Assembly (NCBI GenBank): GCA_033964015.1
Contig: CM066912.1
Location: 27,217,532-27,281,531, forward strand
Source of the DNA: Scolanthus callimorphus
Lineage: Eukaryota > Cnidaria > Anthozoa > Actiniaria > Edwardsiidae
Direction of reading: 5' to 3'
Length of the DNA: 64,000 nucleotides
Every line of letters starts with the position of its first letter. Position 1 is the first letter of the stretch. The position numbers and the translations under genes were made by a program. Positions 1-12,200 of this stretch are shown piece by piece. The notes beneath the pieces are model-generated. The model was not told the DNA's origin. It did no database searches and worked only from the letters and a program-made list of their open reading frames with translations.

Positions 1-272
1 AAAACCATAGAAGCCTTCGCAAAAACACAGTTGTGCCGCTCAAAAATGATAAAAACATAGCTCAAAAGAAAACTCTGCATAAAGTAATTGTTTAATTGTT
101 TGGCTGTAATAAAGAAAATCCATACTAACCCAAAATCTCTAATTTTCGTACGACAACAAACACAACATTTGACAATCGAGCATTCGTGACGGGATGTTTT
201 TTTTGTAAGTATTAATAAATAGAAGGTTCGAGGCAATCACAACCTGGAAAGAAGTCAAACGAAACACCTATA

Positions 273-589
273 TCCAGATGGGTCCTTTTTTCAGGTGGTA
301 GTGGGAGGGGGGACTGGTGTGGCAATTTTTAAAACTATCCAGATGGGGCCCTTTTTAGGTGGTGGTGGGGAGGGGGGCACTGTGTGGCGATTTTGAACTA
401 TCCAGATGGGGCCTTTTTTCAGGTGGTGGTGGGGAGGAGGCACTATGTGGCAATTTTTAAAACTATCCAGATGGGGCCCTTTTTTAGGTGGTGGTGGGGA
501 GGGGGCACTGTGTGACGATTTTGAAACTATCCAGAGGCCCTTTTTCAGGTGGTGATGGGGAGGGGGCACTGTGTGGCGATTTTGAAACT
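273..589. repeat. Minisatellite, ~64-bp unit, five copies
   Basis: Units begin with TATCCAGATGGGG near 271, 336, 399, 464 and 529, so the period is 63-65 bp. Each unit has a purine-rich GGTGGTGGTGGGGAGGGGG block followed by CACTGTGTGGCGATTTTG. The open reading frame on the reverse strand is a product of the repeat composition, not a gene. Confidence 0.9.
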
Positions 590-1615
590 TTGGGGGACAA
601 TATCGCTAGTTCAAGATGGCTGGGTCGTCACAGATTCCTTCATTACAACCTCATGATTAAGTAATGGTCCGTGTAATAACTACCCGAGCCAACGGCAACG
701 AGATTCATATCGTGAGGGACTGCGTACGAATCCCTTAATATTACGATAGTCAAAACAAGACCCACCTAGTAAGAAAGAGCACATCGATTTGAGTAAAATC
801 CGAACATTTGGTGTTAATCGAATTAATACTGACCAAGATACAACAATTTCAAATCTAAAAAGTTAATCAAAAACGTATGGCGTCCGGACAAAATCGACAG
901 AATGTCCGCACACCGTTACGTTTCTTATTACATTTTGGAGTTTTTGAATTGCTATTTCTTTGTTAGTGTTGACTCAATTAACATCACATTTTCGGCTTTT
1001 GCACAGGTCGATGTGCTCTTTCTTACTGGGTTGGTCTTGTTTTGATTTCCGTAATATTAGGGGACTCGAACCCAGTCCCTCTCGATATGAAACTCAGCAA
1101 TGGTGGAATGCAATTATTTTCTATTGAAAATATAGGCGATTTCATTGGCTCAAACACAAAAATCAGTAAAATTACCATAAAGAAAAACGCTTCTCAGGAT
1201 TTATTGGGAGATATAAGCACATGTGGTACTCATAAACAGGATCATACGATTTTTAAAAACTTCGTATATGGGGATCTAGCTAAAATGCGATTCTCCTTCT
1301 TTTGTTATTCTTTAATCTGATTGCATAGTCTGGGGACGTTTTATCGCCATATGTTCTGAAGTAAGTCGAAATCTAAATTGTTTCACTTGTAATATTCTAC
1401 TAGTCGCGACAACTTTTTGTGGTAAAAAATGGGACATATCCTATGTGGGGAACCCTCAATGCCGTAAAACAATGGAGTTTCGTTTCCTTCTTGCATGGAC
1501 GATAACTTAATCAAACTACTACCTTGGTTATAGGTGCTTTTATATAGCTATATTTCAAACTTATATACAATCGGCCATGTTTAATTTACTTTAGCAGTGG
1601 CTCAGTGTTCAACAG
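590..1615. other. Stretch without recognisable gene
   Basis: No splice-bounded conserved exon, RNA gene or clear transposon end is visible. Short open frames near 1042-1320 use a non-ATG start and resemble no family I know. Confidence 0.5.
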
Positions 1616-1624
1616 CCACGTGCT

Positions 1625-1844
1625 CATTCTCGTGCCCAGAGCTTCAGGGCTCGTCTGCTCGCAGGGGAGGCTCTGGGGACATCCATTTGAGGGCCGTCGC
1701 TGATTGGCTGATTTTGAACGTTGGGGTATGCGCTGGAAGGTGTTTCTCTCAGCGGCTCTGTATCAAATCTCGCGCATGCGTCAGTGGCTGTCACCAGAGC
1801 CTCCCCGCGAGGTGACGAGCCGGGGAGCTCTGGGTTCGAAAATG
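1625..1844. mobile_element. MITE, CATTCTCG family, copy 1, 9-bp TSD
   Basis: A 220-bp non-coding element with long imperfect terminal inverted repeats: CATTCTCG...CCAGAGCT on the left and AGCTCTGGGTTCGAAAATG on the right. It is flanked by the exact 9-bp direct repeat CCACGTGCT at 1616-1624 and 1845-1853. A second copy in opposite orientation lies at 24482-24702 and a decayed piece at 33190-33312. A 9-bp TSD suggests a MULE-like transposase in trans; that is inference. Confidence 0.85.
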
Positions 1845-1901
1845 CCACGTGCTGGTGTGTTGCATGCGTAACGCGCAACATCGTGAAAATCGTCAAAAAA
1901 G

Positions 1902-2145
1902 TAGCCTCGGCCCCGCAGGCTCTCTTCTGGTGTCAGAGCACGCCGGGAATTGCAGCTCGCGCGCGCACGTTTCGTCACTCTCGTTTTTGTGGGTTTCCTG
2001 TGGAAGCTCTCAAAAAGCTTCTACCAAAAAACTAGCCTCAAAACAACGTGCGCGCGCTCTGCCACTCCTGCCACGTGTAGCCTGCCGCGCGCCCAATAAA
2101 AAACGAAAACCTCAACAGAAACAAAGAGAGCCTGCGGGCAGGCTA
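1902..2145. mobile_element. MITE, TAGCCTGC family, 9-bp TSD
   Basis: Ends are TAGCCTCGGCCCCGCAGGCT and the complement of TAGCCTGCCCGCAGGCT. The exact 9-bp direct repeat TCAAAAAAG flanks it at 1893-1901 and 2146-2154. The interior is GC-rich and non-coding. It begins 58 bp after the preceding CATTCTCG element ends. Confidence 0.85.
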
Positions 2146-2383
2146 TCAAAAAAGTACTCGTGCTTCGAGGAAAAATAGGTACCCAATGGGTAATTAGTCT
2201 ACGGTGACCGATGACCAAAGATACACAAGACACTGCGATCGCAATCTCGTTCACAGTTCCCAGAGCCTTTGCTGCGAAAGAAACACCGGCAAGACACTGC
2301 ATTCGAGAACGTGCATGTATTCACGTTTTGAGCTGAATGCGTTGCTCTGGCATTCACCTAACCGCTTTCTAGACAAAAAGGGT

Positions 2384-2617
2384 TTAAAGAGCCCTTGTCA
2401 GCCACTCCTTTGTTATTGTTTTCAGTCGATATCAGACAACGAATTACGTGTAGAAATCTTGAAATAGTCTTCTAAAAACAAAGTTTTATTATTCATTTAA
2501 CGAATTCAATTGCAAATATTGCACTACATTCCCTAAATCAGCCGATGGAAATGGATGCTTTCTCTGTCTCGGTATGTTGCTAGGATGACAAAATGGAGGG
2601 TGACAGAGGCTCTTTAA
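2384..2617. mobile_element. MITE with TTAA ends, AGAGCC family, copy 1
   Basis: The element runs from TTAA-AGAGCCCTTGTCAGCC to GGCTCT-TTAA. Related copies lie at 4886-5657 (interrupted), 6936-7026 and 24115-24200. TTAA at both ends fits the target preference of piggyBac or Kolobok elements; no transposase is present. Confidence 0.75.
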
Positions 2618-3000
2618 CATAATGCTAGCTATATCTCACAAGTAAAAAGAAAACATTTTAGCCATAAATAAGTGCTTTGGTTTTTGCTCTTCGTTCGATC
2701 GATCCGGTCTTTGTGATCGCAAAATGTTTAAAAAAAAATTATTTTGCATATCAATGAATCATTGTCGTTTTTGCTGAATGCAGTTGGGAGGGCTGGGTCG
2801 AGTGGCGCGCGGGCTATTGTGGGTATTTTAGCGTGGTTACCAAGCCAAAATCAATGTTGGACAGATCGAGAAAGCGAGTCTCTGTGATTCCTGCAAGTTC
2901 ATTCAAAATTTCACCGTTGTCTTGCTACATTTGCCGAAATTCTTATCAAAAGAGGATCTCCTGTCACTTCCTTATAAGGCAAATGACTGAAAAAAAAATA
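2618..3000. other. Stretch downstream of the cryptochrome gene
   Basis: Nothing coding is recognisable. It is AT-rich with one GC-rich patch near 2790-2830. Confidence 0.45.
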
Positions 3001-3033
3001 TGACTGAAGGGGGAAATAGAAACAAAAATTAGT

Positions 3034-3105
3034 GACGATACCGGGAGTCGAACCTGGGCCGATCAGGTTTTGATCTTACGGACGGACACCCCACAACGCC
3101 TTCGA
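3034..3105 (-). repeat. tRNA-like remnant (possible SINE head)
   Basis: The reverse strand contains GGTTCGACTCCCGG, which matches a polymerase III B box and T arm, preceded by a GCGTTGTGGGG block resembling a D arm. The T stem has a mismatch and no full cloverleaf can be drawn, so a decayed tRNA or SINE remnant is more likely than a working tRNA gene. Confidence 0.35.
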
Positions 3106-3245
3106 TAGCAATAGTCTACGGACACCGTAGACTAAAAACCTTGAGAATGAGGGAGTGAGAGGGTTGTCCAACCACCCAAGAAGTACCGTACTTCTTGAAT
3201 TGTTTGGACCTCCTTCCTATCTTCCAAAGGGCTATTTTGGGTTTG

Positions 3246-6200
3246 TTAACTCTCTCCGGACATGGAATTCTCTGCTGTGTGGTTAGATTGTAGTTCTTGG
3301 AATGCCTGTTTGTTTTCTGCGGACATAACTACAAGAAAAAAAAAAAGACAGGAAAAAACTTGCAATCTGATTGGGTGATAGTCCTTGTAACATTGGGCTG
3401 CAGTAGCATTTTTATCATACTCAGCGAAATTCATTTAAATGAACTAATTGTAATGAATTAAAGTTGCTAAATATCCTACCAGATATCCTGTACTGCACGA
3501 TAGATTTGAACACGTCTTGCATCCGTTCCATATTCCGCATCATAGCCTCTTGGTGATCAACCATTGGCTCAGGATAATCCCTGCCAATAATGCACTTTGC
3601 GGCCTTCTGCACGCTGATTGGTGCTTTCCAGGGCTCATGAATGTAGCGCGCGGGGTAGCCCTTCAACACTGGGAGGTATTTCCTAAAGAGAGATAAGACG
3701 CGCGCGATTGCGCGGCGCGATCAAACGGCTATGAGCTAGAGCAAGAGAAAATTTTCTCTTGGCTAGAGTTGATGAGAGCTGATGAGTTTTTTTCGTTTGA
3801 TCGCGAACTCTCAAGGACTCTCATTCACTCTCATCATACACTTTGAACATGTTCAAATTTTTCATGAGTCGATGAGAGTCGTTTACCGTTTGAACGCGCA
3901 GATGAGAGCTGAGGAAAGTTTTTTAGTCAGCAGCTGCCGCCAAAAGAACTGCAGGCTTATTTGGTTCCACTTGTTTACACTTTCCTCCGCGGTAAGGAAC
4001 TGGGTACTAGTGCTCACGCAAGACTGCTTGCGTGGCTTCCGGCTGACTCTCATCAACTCTCATCACCGCCCGCGGTGCCTCATATACAGTCTCCTTAAAA
4101 AATTATGGAGATTTAACAATTGCATAGCACCAAAAAGAATGAAGAAAACGGTCTCAATTTTTATGGAGAGGATTGATTTTTTGTGTAATTTTTCACATCA
4201 GAACATCTTAGAGCTCATTTCGTATGACTGTGAAAAGTGTCGCGGTACGGCGCGGTACTGTCGCGGTGGCGGTACGGAACCTGGCCTACTGTAGATGGAA
4301 TGAAATCGCCAATGAAATCGCGTAGTCGCGGCACGGCCACGGTCGCGGCGCGGAACAACTTTGTCATACAAATCTGCTCTATTCTCATCATCAAGAGAAT
4401 GTAATTAGTCAATACATGTAAACAGATACCCGCGTAGATACGCACTTAATTCTAATCAGTCTTTTTGCTGCCTTTACAAACCTGATATAGTCTCCGCTCA
4501 CGTCTAAATTCTTACTAAAGTCCACCGGGCAGGGAGGGTTGAAGAACTGTTGAGAGAATGCACTGTACGACCACCACATCCAGTTCCCAGCGTTTACACT
4601 CCAGTCAGCATCTAGCAAGTACTCCGCAAATACCTGAAATGCATTTGCCAAAGGTAAAATAGGAATTAGTTATATGAAAAATAGGAATTATCCCGAGGCA
4701 CCGAGTGGCCTCGAGACGAGCTTTACTTAGGTCTCAACTGCACATAGTCGCGTGACTAGAAGGCAACCTTCTTCAAAAATTGGACCGCTGTCACTAGGAG
4801 ATTGTTTGTGGGCATCACGAACGGCCAAAATGGCGTCCTCGCTTGACAGAGACCAGAAATATCGAGATATTTTTGACCATGCGCATTAAAGAGTCTGGGT
4901 CAGCCACTCCTTTGTTATTGTTTTCATTCGGTATTATAAAAGCATTTACATATACCGTTTCCGGGATACGTTGTCACCCAAAAAGCCTAGAAGCTTGGTG
5001 CGCTAGGGAGTATGGGTAAAGATTTATTTAAATTTCTGTAAAATATTAGAAACAAACATGCTTGGAAATGAGCTGAAATTTAATCATTTCACCTGTGTTT
5101 GCGATAACTGTCTGAATTCAGATCAAACAGTAGCAGTTTAAATGCCCCCATCATCCTTTGTGCTTCAAGCTTATAGGCTTTTTGGGTGACAACGTTTCCC
5201 GGAAACGGTATATAACGCGCGCTCTGATTGGTCCAAATCTATGCTCTATTACACCGATAAAGTAATGGTTTTCTCCCACTATATCATAAAAGCATTAGAG
5301 CACAACTTTCTATGACTTTTTCGGCAAATAGAGCACTTGTGATGTTGGGAGAGACACTCGGAACGTTTTAAATCACTCGCCTGCGGCTCGTGATTTTACA
5401 ACGTTCTCGTGTCTCTCCCAACATCACGCGTGCTCTAATGCGCTGATAAAGTCATAGAAAGTTGTGCTCCAATTAGAAGACGGATTACGTGTATAAATTT
5501 TGAACCACCATCTAAAAACAAAGTTTTCTTCTTTATTTACCAAATTGAACCGAAAAATATCGCACTACATTTCCTAAGTAAGCCGATGGAAATAGATGCC
5601 TCTTCAAACTCGGTATGTTGCTTGGCTGCCAAAATGGCGGCTGACACAGGCCCTTAAACACATACACAAAAAAACGTTATTGGTCAAATCTAGCGCATGC
5701 GCATTCAAAGGTTTCTGGCTGAATTTCCCATGGTAGAAGAGTAGAAGAATGGGAAGTGTTCGGATTTCCCATGGCTATCCATATGAATTCCACATATCAA
5801 GATAAACGTGTCGTTTTTGTCAATGCTTACCCGTGCGTGACGCGGGCTACCTGTGTAGCTATTTCCGAGCATATGGGACTAAAACAAAGATGGCGGCCTA
5901 CTCGGACAGCGTTGCTCTCCAAAATCTGCAAGTTTTGACGAACGTTTTGGCAATTTAGGGTATGAAATAAGCTAGGAAAACTTCTGGACTTCCAAATATG
6001 GTAAGTAGAAACTTCAATATAAGGTAATTTTAGAAAACGACACATTCCAACGGGAGCTATCTTGATATGAACATTCCCATACGTGTGCCTTGGGAAATTC
6101 AGCTTTTCCCATGGATGGGTTTCTGCAGAAATTCCCCTGTGACATGCAACAATGGAGCCACGATTGAGGGTTCAGGGACAGGACTAGGTATGATAAAGTT

Positions 6201-9200
6201 ACTGTATCTCAAGAGTGATAAAACTGCCAAAACAACATACCCTCATCCCATATTCCCAACTGATCCATAAGTCTCCTCTGGTTAGAAAACTAGCCGCAGC
6301 GCATCGAGCTAGGTGGTGAATCCAACCTTCTTGCTTTAGCTGTGTCATTATGGCATCTATCCATGGATAGCCCGTCTGACCCTGAAAGAGTAAATAAATG
6401 CATTGACGCTGATGAAAAGACAAAAAAAACTTCTTTCACATCACTCCCTCCCCCCTCAATTAAAATGGTCACTTAAGCCAATGGACGATTCCAGCTATAA
6501 TCGCGCGTGTGCTCAAGCCATACCCCACAACTACCAGAATGCAGCGCGCGCTTTTTTAAAAGTTTGTTCGACAAATGTCCCATATCAACCGACATGCTGC
6601 GCGCGCGTGCGTTATCGCTGGAATCGTCCAATGGTGCTAAATGTTAATGTATAGTGACCGCCCTCTCCATACTTGCAGCTCGCAAGCTGGATTACGCTGG
6701 ATCTCACGGCGCTAAAGGCAGCCAAGCGGTCGCAAAAACTATGTCATCGTACAAGAATCAATCTAGTTGAGATTTGACATCAGGCCAAGGTTTTCTGAGG
6801 AGGTGGAATATGTTTTAGAATATGTTATAGGAACGCTTGTCGATGCAACAAAAATCATCCTGATTGGCTAATTTGAGAGCAAGAAATCTGCTGGTTCGAA
6901 TCGTGTTGAATAAAAAAGAAACCTTCCATTTTATGTTAAAGAGCCTGTGTCATTTCTACACGTAATTCGTCTTCTATTATCGAAACGAAAACAAGATAGG
7001 AGTGGCTGACTCGGACTCTTTATAATGTACCTCTGACCACTTTTTAATGTCTGATGCTACGTTATCGTCATTTCTCCAGTTGATATTCAGGCACATTGGA
7101 TTGTTTTCCATCTTGTCAAAGTTGGGATTATTGGTGGACACAACGTAGAAAAACTCTCTCCAGAGAAGCTGCCCAAACAAAGATATGGGTGGTTCCCCGC
7201 CTTTCACCTAAAATGCAACCAAAAGTGAAAATATGTCTGAGAATAGCACAATGTTGATTGAATGTAAAGGTGAGGTTTAATTGCATGACCATTATCTAAT
7301 TACTGCCAAGCAAAACCTGCAGGTGTTACTGAGACTCCGGTCATACGAGGCCGGCACAAAACCGAACCGGTACAATTCTGGTACGGTACCGTCGCGCGTT
7401 CACACAGCGACTGCACGGACTTGCGGTACCGGACAGATTTTGGCACGCACGGCAAGACGTGCTTTTTTGGGACCAACTTCGGACCGGTCACCGGTTCCAC
7501 AGTAAAACCTGGGTCTAGGTGGTGACCATAACATGGCGCAGATACTAAGTTAAAACTTGAAACATTTTTGTTTCCGGCACGGTCCCGTGTGAACACCGCT
7601 GCAAAACGTGCCGGAATTGTAACGGTACCGTATTAACACCAGGCGATACCGTGTGAACGGGGTCTGAGAATAGCTATCACGGAAGCAACCAATCACATTC
7701 AAATGACCAATTTTGGGTCAGTAATTACGTAATGGATGAGAACATTTCGTGGTGAATTGAAACGTCTCCTCGACCTTTCGCAAAGTGAGGTACGTTTCGA
7801 GAGTGGAGGAATGGATGAAATTAAGGTAATATAAAATTAGGTAATTGAAAAGATGTGGTGGTTTCCCGCCTTTCGCATCAATTGCAAACAAAGCAAAACG
7901 TTCACAGAATTATATATTGTAACATAGTCTATCACTTATAGAAAGTAGTAGCGTGTGAACAATAGAAATGCAGGATTTGTTATAGACCTCTAGTTGATTT
8001 ACTATACCTTCTTGTATAAGTCCATGAGTCGGAAGTAAAACAATCGAGGTGATAGGCACCCAAATCTGAGGTACGGACTGACACCACTGGGCGTGGGCAT
8101 CAAGCTTTGGTGGTTTACCTTTGGTTTTTCAAAGCTAGCTATCCAAGCCTAAAATACAACGAAAAACAGTATACACCCGTTTCAAAAAAGCCTTGCATTC
8201 GCCGTCTATTTTGTTGTAACCTGCGGTGCGTGATGGGTGAGCTGAACTATTATTGATGCGCGTCAGGTCTACTCATATATTTCCCTCGTGGATCCTGGAG
8301 TTTCTCTAATGACCACTGCAGGCTCACTTACAAAACAGTACTGCGTCAAAGGAGGTTGCAACTTGCTCCTGTATCAGTAAATCATAATGTCCCATACAGT
8401 ACTGTAGTTTTTGGTTGCTAGAAAAAGGATCCAGGCTCCCAGCCCCCTCAATCATCTTGCGGACAATTTTAGAGAGAACAGTGCCCGCTATATAATAAGA
8501 GCTCGAAAACGCATTCAAACTCCTTCATGTTTGGGATCCCTGTGGTCACGTGTCCAAACGCGTGCTGAGAATCATCGGGAGACCGTTAAACAACCAGTAA
8601 GCTCTCTAAGCTACTGAAACAACTCACTAGGACCACGGCACCCGGAGAAATTCTAATAGTAAGTTTAACTTGTCATTGCTAGGTGGTGGGCTTCCTGTGG
8701 TGGGCGCGCGCGCTAAAAGGGCGGGAAAACAGTTTCTGGTTTGAAAAGTTTGCAGTTTCGAATCATGTTGGCTATTTTTGCAGCTTATAGTTATAGGGGA
8801 CAAGAAACCACGTTAAAACGTAAGTATCACATGCAAAACTGCTTTAAATTCTTAGTATGGCTTGTTTTGGAAAGAAATTTGTCTATTTTCGCTAGTTTTT
8901 CACTCTCAGAAACCGTGCTTTTGTATATATTTTTTTTGAATCTCTGCCAAATGGCATAGCCAGCTCAAACGGAAAAATGATATTTTCGCGAGCTTGCATA
9001 AGCTTACTCCAGTGGATTTAGTTACTATATTTTTTGTTGTTAGAAAAAAGTCAATAGTAAACACTGAATTTACCAAAATATTTGCAAAGTAGCTTAATTT
9101 CTTGATAATAAAAGCATGGGATGTAACATTTTCAAAGTCGGTTCATCACGGACAGGCAAACAAATGAAAAAGAAAAGAGCCAATATTTCTCAAACTGAAA

Positions 9201-12200
9201 TAGAGGGAAATTATTTCAAGGTTTTTTTTAAAATCAAAAACAAAAAGTAAATTTAGCTGTCTTCTATTTATTTTCTCCTTCTCGAAATTTTGATTCTTGG
9301 TTAAAATTTGACTTGGTTAAAATCCCGGGGGGGGGGGGGGGGGGGGGACTCCCATATTTTAGGGTTTAAAATCACGGGGCCTTGGTCTCTTTTAGGGGTG
9401 ATCTTAATCTTCAATAAAATTAGGGAGATTGGTATCTTTTAGGGCCGAAATATGTGTCCAAATTGTTTTCTCTCATGATGGTGTTTCTAAAAACCGTGTA
9501 AGAAAGAGAGATTACTCGATGAGAAGACGATAAATTAGAAACAAACACGGAAATTTCATGATGGGTATCTTTTACCTGTTACCTGTCTCCTTCGCGCCTA
9601 CTTTGCACATAAGGCCTCATCTTTTAGGGTAGCTTTTAGGGTAAGAAATTATTTGAGCCATGCCATGGCCCGCCATGTTTGGTATCTTTTAGGGGTGAAA
9701 CTGAAAATTTCCAACGATCATTCCCGGTCAAAAAATATGGGAGTCCCCCCCCCAAAATGTTCTTTATGCTTGCTATTCTTACTAAAATGTGAAAGGTGTA
9801 TTAGGTGTTCACGGTTCGAGTGTCCTGACTCAGGGGCGTAGCCAGGGGGGGTTCCAGGGGTTCCGGAACCCCCCTCTCCCGCAGCGGAACCCCCCCTCGC
9901 CTCTGTTCTGGACCGACTTATTACTAAAATTCGGTAAATATTTAATAGACAACAAATAAAAGCTCCAATAAAATGTAGCAAATTTCTTCAAACGCTAGTT
10001 TTTTCCAGAGATCAATATTTTTGGCTGGGTTTCCTGTGGCGAGAACGCAAAAAACGTCCGATTTATGTGGAGTTTTTTTTTTTGAATTTTGGAACCCCCC
10101 CTCTCATAAGTGCTGGCTACGCCCCTGTGACTGTATAAACACCTTACCTTTCTTTCTAAGTGTCTGTCAAGCCGTTTCAAAGCCTCTGTTTCACCGCCAT
10201 GCCAAACCTCCACATATAACCGACGAGTTTCCAAGCCCAGCTCTTCCATTGTCGGCACACCATAGTTGTCATCATGGTCATCAGAAATAGGGGTGTGGCC
10301 CAATTCTAAGGAACTTGGATTGACTGGGGCAACAGGTGGATCTGGTGACGGCATGGTCTCGATGACGGAAAGAAACTTCTTGTATGTAAGAGGTGGGGTT
10401 CCATTGTTCTTGTCAATTATACTAAACAATGAAAAAGATTTTATTATCCACCAAATCACTGGATATCCCATTCCACATGCTCTGAATGATTTGATCTGAT
10501 GATATTCACTAATTTCTGTTGTGCATGAGCTTTGATATGTCAAACACAGATAGTCTAGGCAACCAAAATCATTTAACCATTATCCTGCGAGATTGCGCAG
10601 AATATTGTCTGATACTTAGCTGATGAGGGATGCAGTCCAGAGTTGGCTAAATCAGACGATATTCTGCAAAAATCGAGCAGGATAATGGTTTTATTATTCA
10701 GCAGATCGATAGCGCAAACAATCTAAGAAATGATTTACTTTTGCATATTACATATGAGCTCAACACATCATGTTTTCCTCAGACAACGGATATCACAGGA
10801 TATATGTCGTGTACAGAAGACAACTATTGGCGTTCCAATCACCATATTTGGGCAGTGCATCGATGTGCTGAATAATAATACAGGATATATGTCATGTACA
10901 GAAGACAGCTATTGGCATTCCAATGACCATATTTGGGCAGTACATTGATGTGCTGAATAATAATGACAATTATTAGTATAATAGCATAATATTGTGTTAC
11001 TCACATGATTCTGCACGCTAATTGTTTCAAATGTTCATGATATGTTTTGCTATATATTCACCCTGGAGGGGGGGATGATTCCCCTTAAAATAGATGGGGG
11101 TGCTCGTCCATCCCTTAGGGTATAAAATTCACCTAACTGCTATCTCTTGGGGATATCCAAGAGTCTGCTATCCCTTAGGGGGTATCACGCCAAAGGTGAC
11201 CTAGAAATTCAGCGACAACAGAATAAATTGTTTCGACTTGATGGCAATAACATTAGGATTTTCCACATCCACTCTTAGGAGTGAAATTCACTGCTGATCA
11301 CTCCCAATTTGGTATCCCTTAGGATTAAATTAGTTTTCCCAATGAGCACCCCCATCTATTTTTATGGGGAGTGTTCCATAAAATGGAACAATGTTTCCCT
11401 TTACCCAGACGTTAACTGTTAACATGACCTTAACATGTTGACACTAAAATTTTTACTTTGCTGGGGAGCAACTGTCCCCTCTGCCTCCCTGCTAGCTATA
11501 CAGCCATGGGCATTCAACCAGTAAGTGAGTTGAGTAAGTGAGTTTTGTTGTCTCTGGCAGTTGGTTAGAGGTGTTTTGAAGTTTAAATTTATACAGAAAA
11601 AAATGAGGCCAAAAAGTAGAAATACTGGCACAGAGGTATGAAAAAAAAAATGGAAAAGAAATATATACTAGTTATCAATGCTTTCAAGTGGCATACTGCA
11701 GAATATCCCACGCATCACTTGAGAATTTTCTGGTATACACACAAGCCTTCACAGGGGCTGAACTAGGGGAGGGATTGTGGAGGGTACACCCCCCCCCCCC
11801 CCCTATGAGAGTGATAGATTAGTAGTTGTAGTATGGATTATAACCAGTCCAACTTAGTGCTGCAACACCCCCCCCCCCCCCCCCCCCCCCCCCCACTGAA
11901 AAAATCCTGGATCTGCCACTGCTTCAGGTGAGTGTGTATGCTAAGAAAATAAAAGTGATAAGTGGGATATTTTGCAGTATGCCAGAAGAATTCAAGAATT
12001 CCTTGTATAATTAGATCTATCCAGTCCAGAAGTCACTATAAATAATGGTCCCTTATAAATCTATTGCTCATGATCAATTATTGATCAATTAAAATTGCCA
12101 CACTGTAATATAAAAATTGACCCAAATATGAAATATAAATTAAAATACAAACTCATATGACCCCTTTGACACAGCCATAATAATCCGACAAACTTTCTTT

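Larger units (their letters stand above)
4886..5657. mobile_element. TTAA-end MITE copy 2, interrupted by other elements
   Basis: The left part (TTAAAGAGTCTGGGTCAGCC) and the right part (about 5470-5657, ending GGCCCTTAA) match the copy at 2384-2617. The middle is replaced by the palindromic elements at 4953-5210 and about 5282-5470. Confidence 0.65.

Noticed and set aside
291..569. Proline/histidine-rich 92-codon minus-strand frame
   Set aside because: Repeat translation of the 64-bp minisatellite.
1597..2178. Cluster of open frames on both strands
   Set aside because: They lie within two TSD-flanked MITEs (1625-1844 and 1902-2145); the same frames recur at other copies of the element.
3034..3105. 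A functional tRNA gene on the minus strand
   Set aside because: B-box-like sequence is good, but the T stem has a mismatch and acceptor and anticodon arms cannot be formed; kept only as a tRNA-like remnant.
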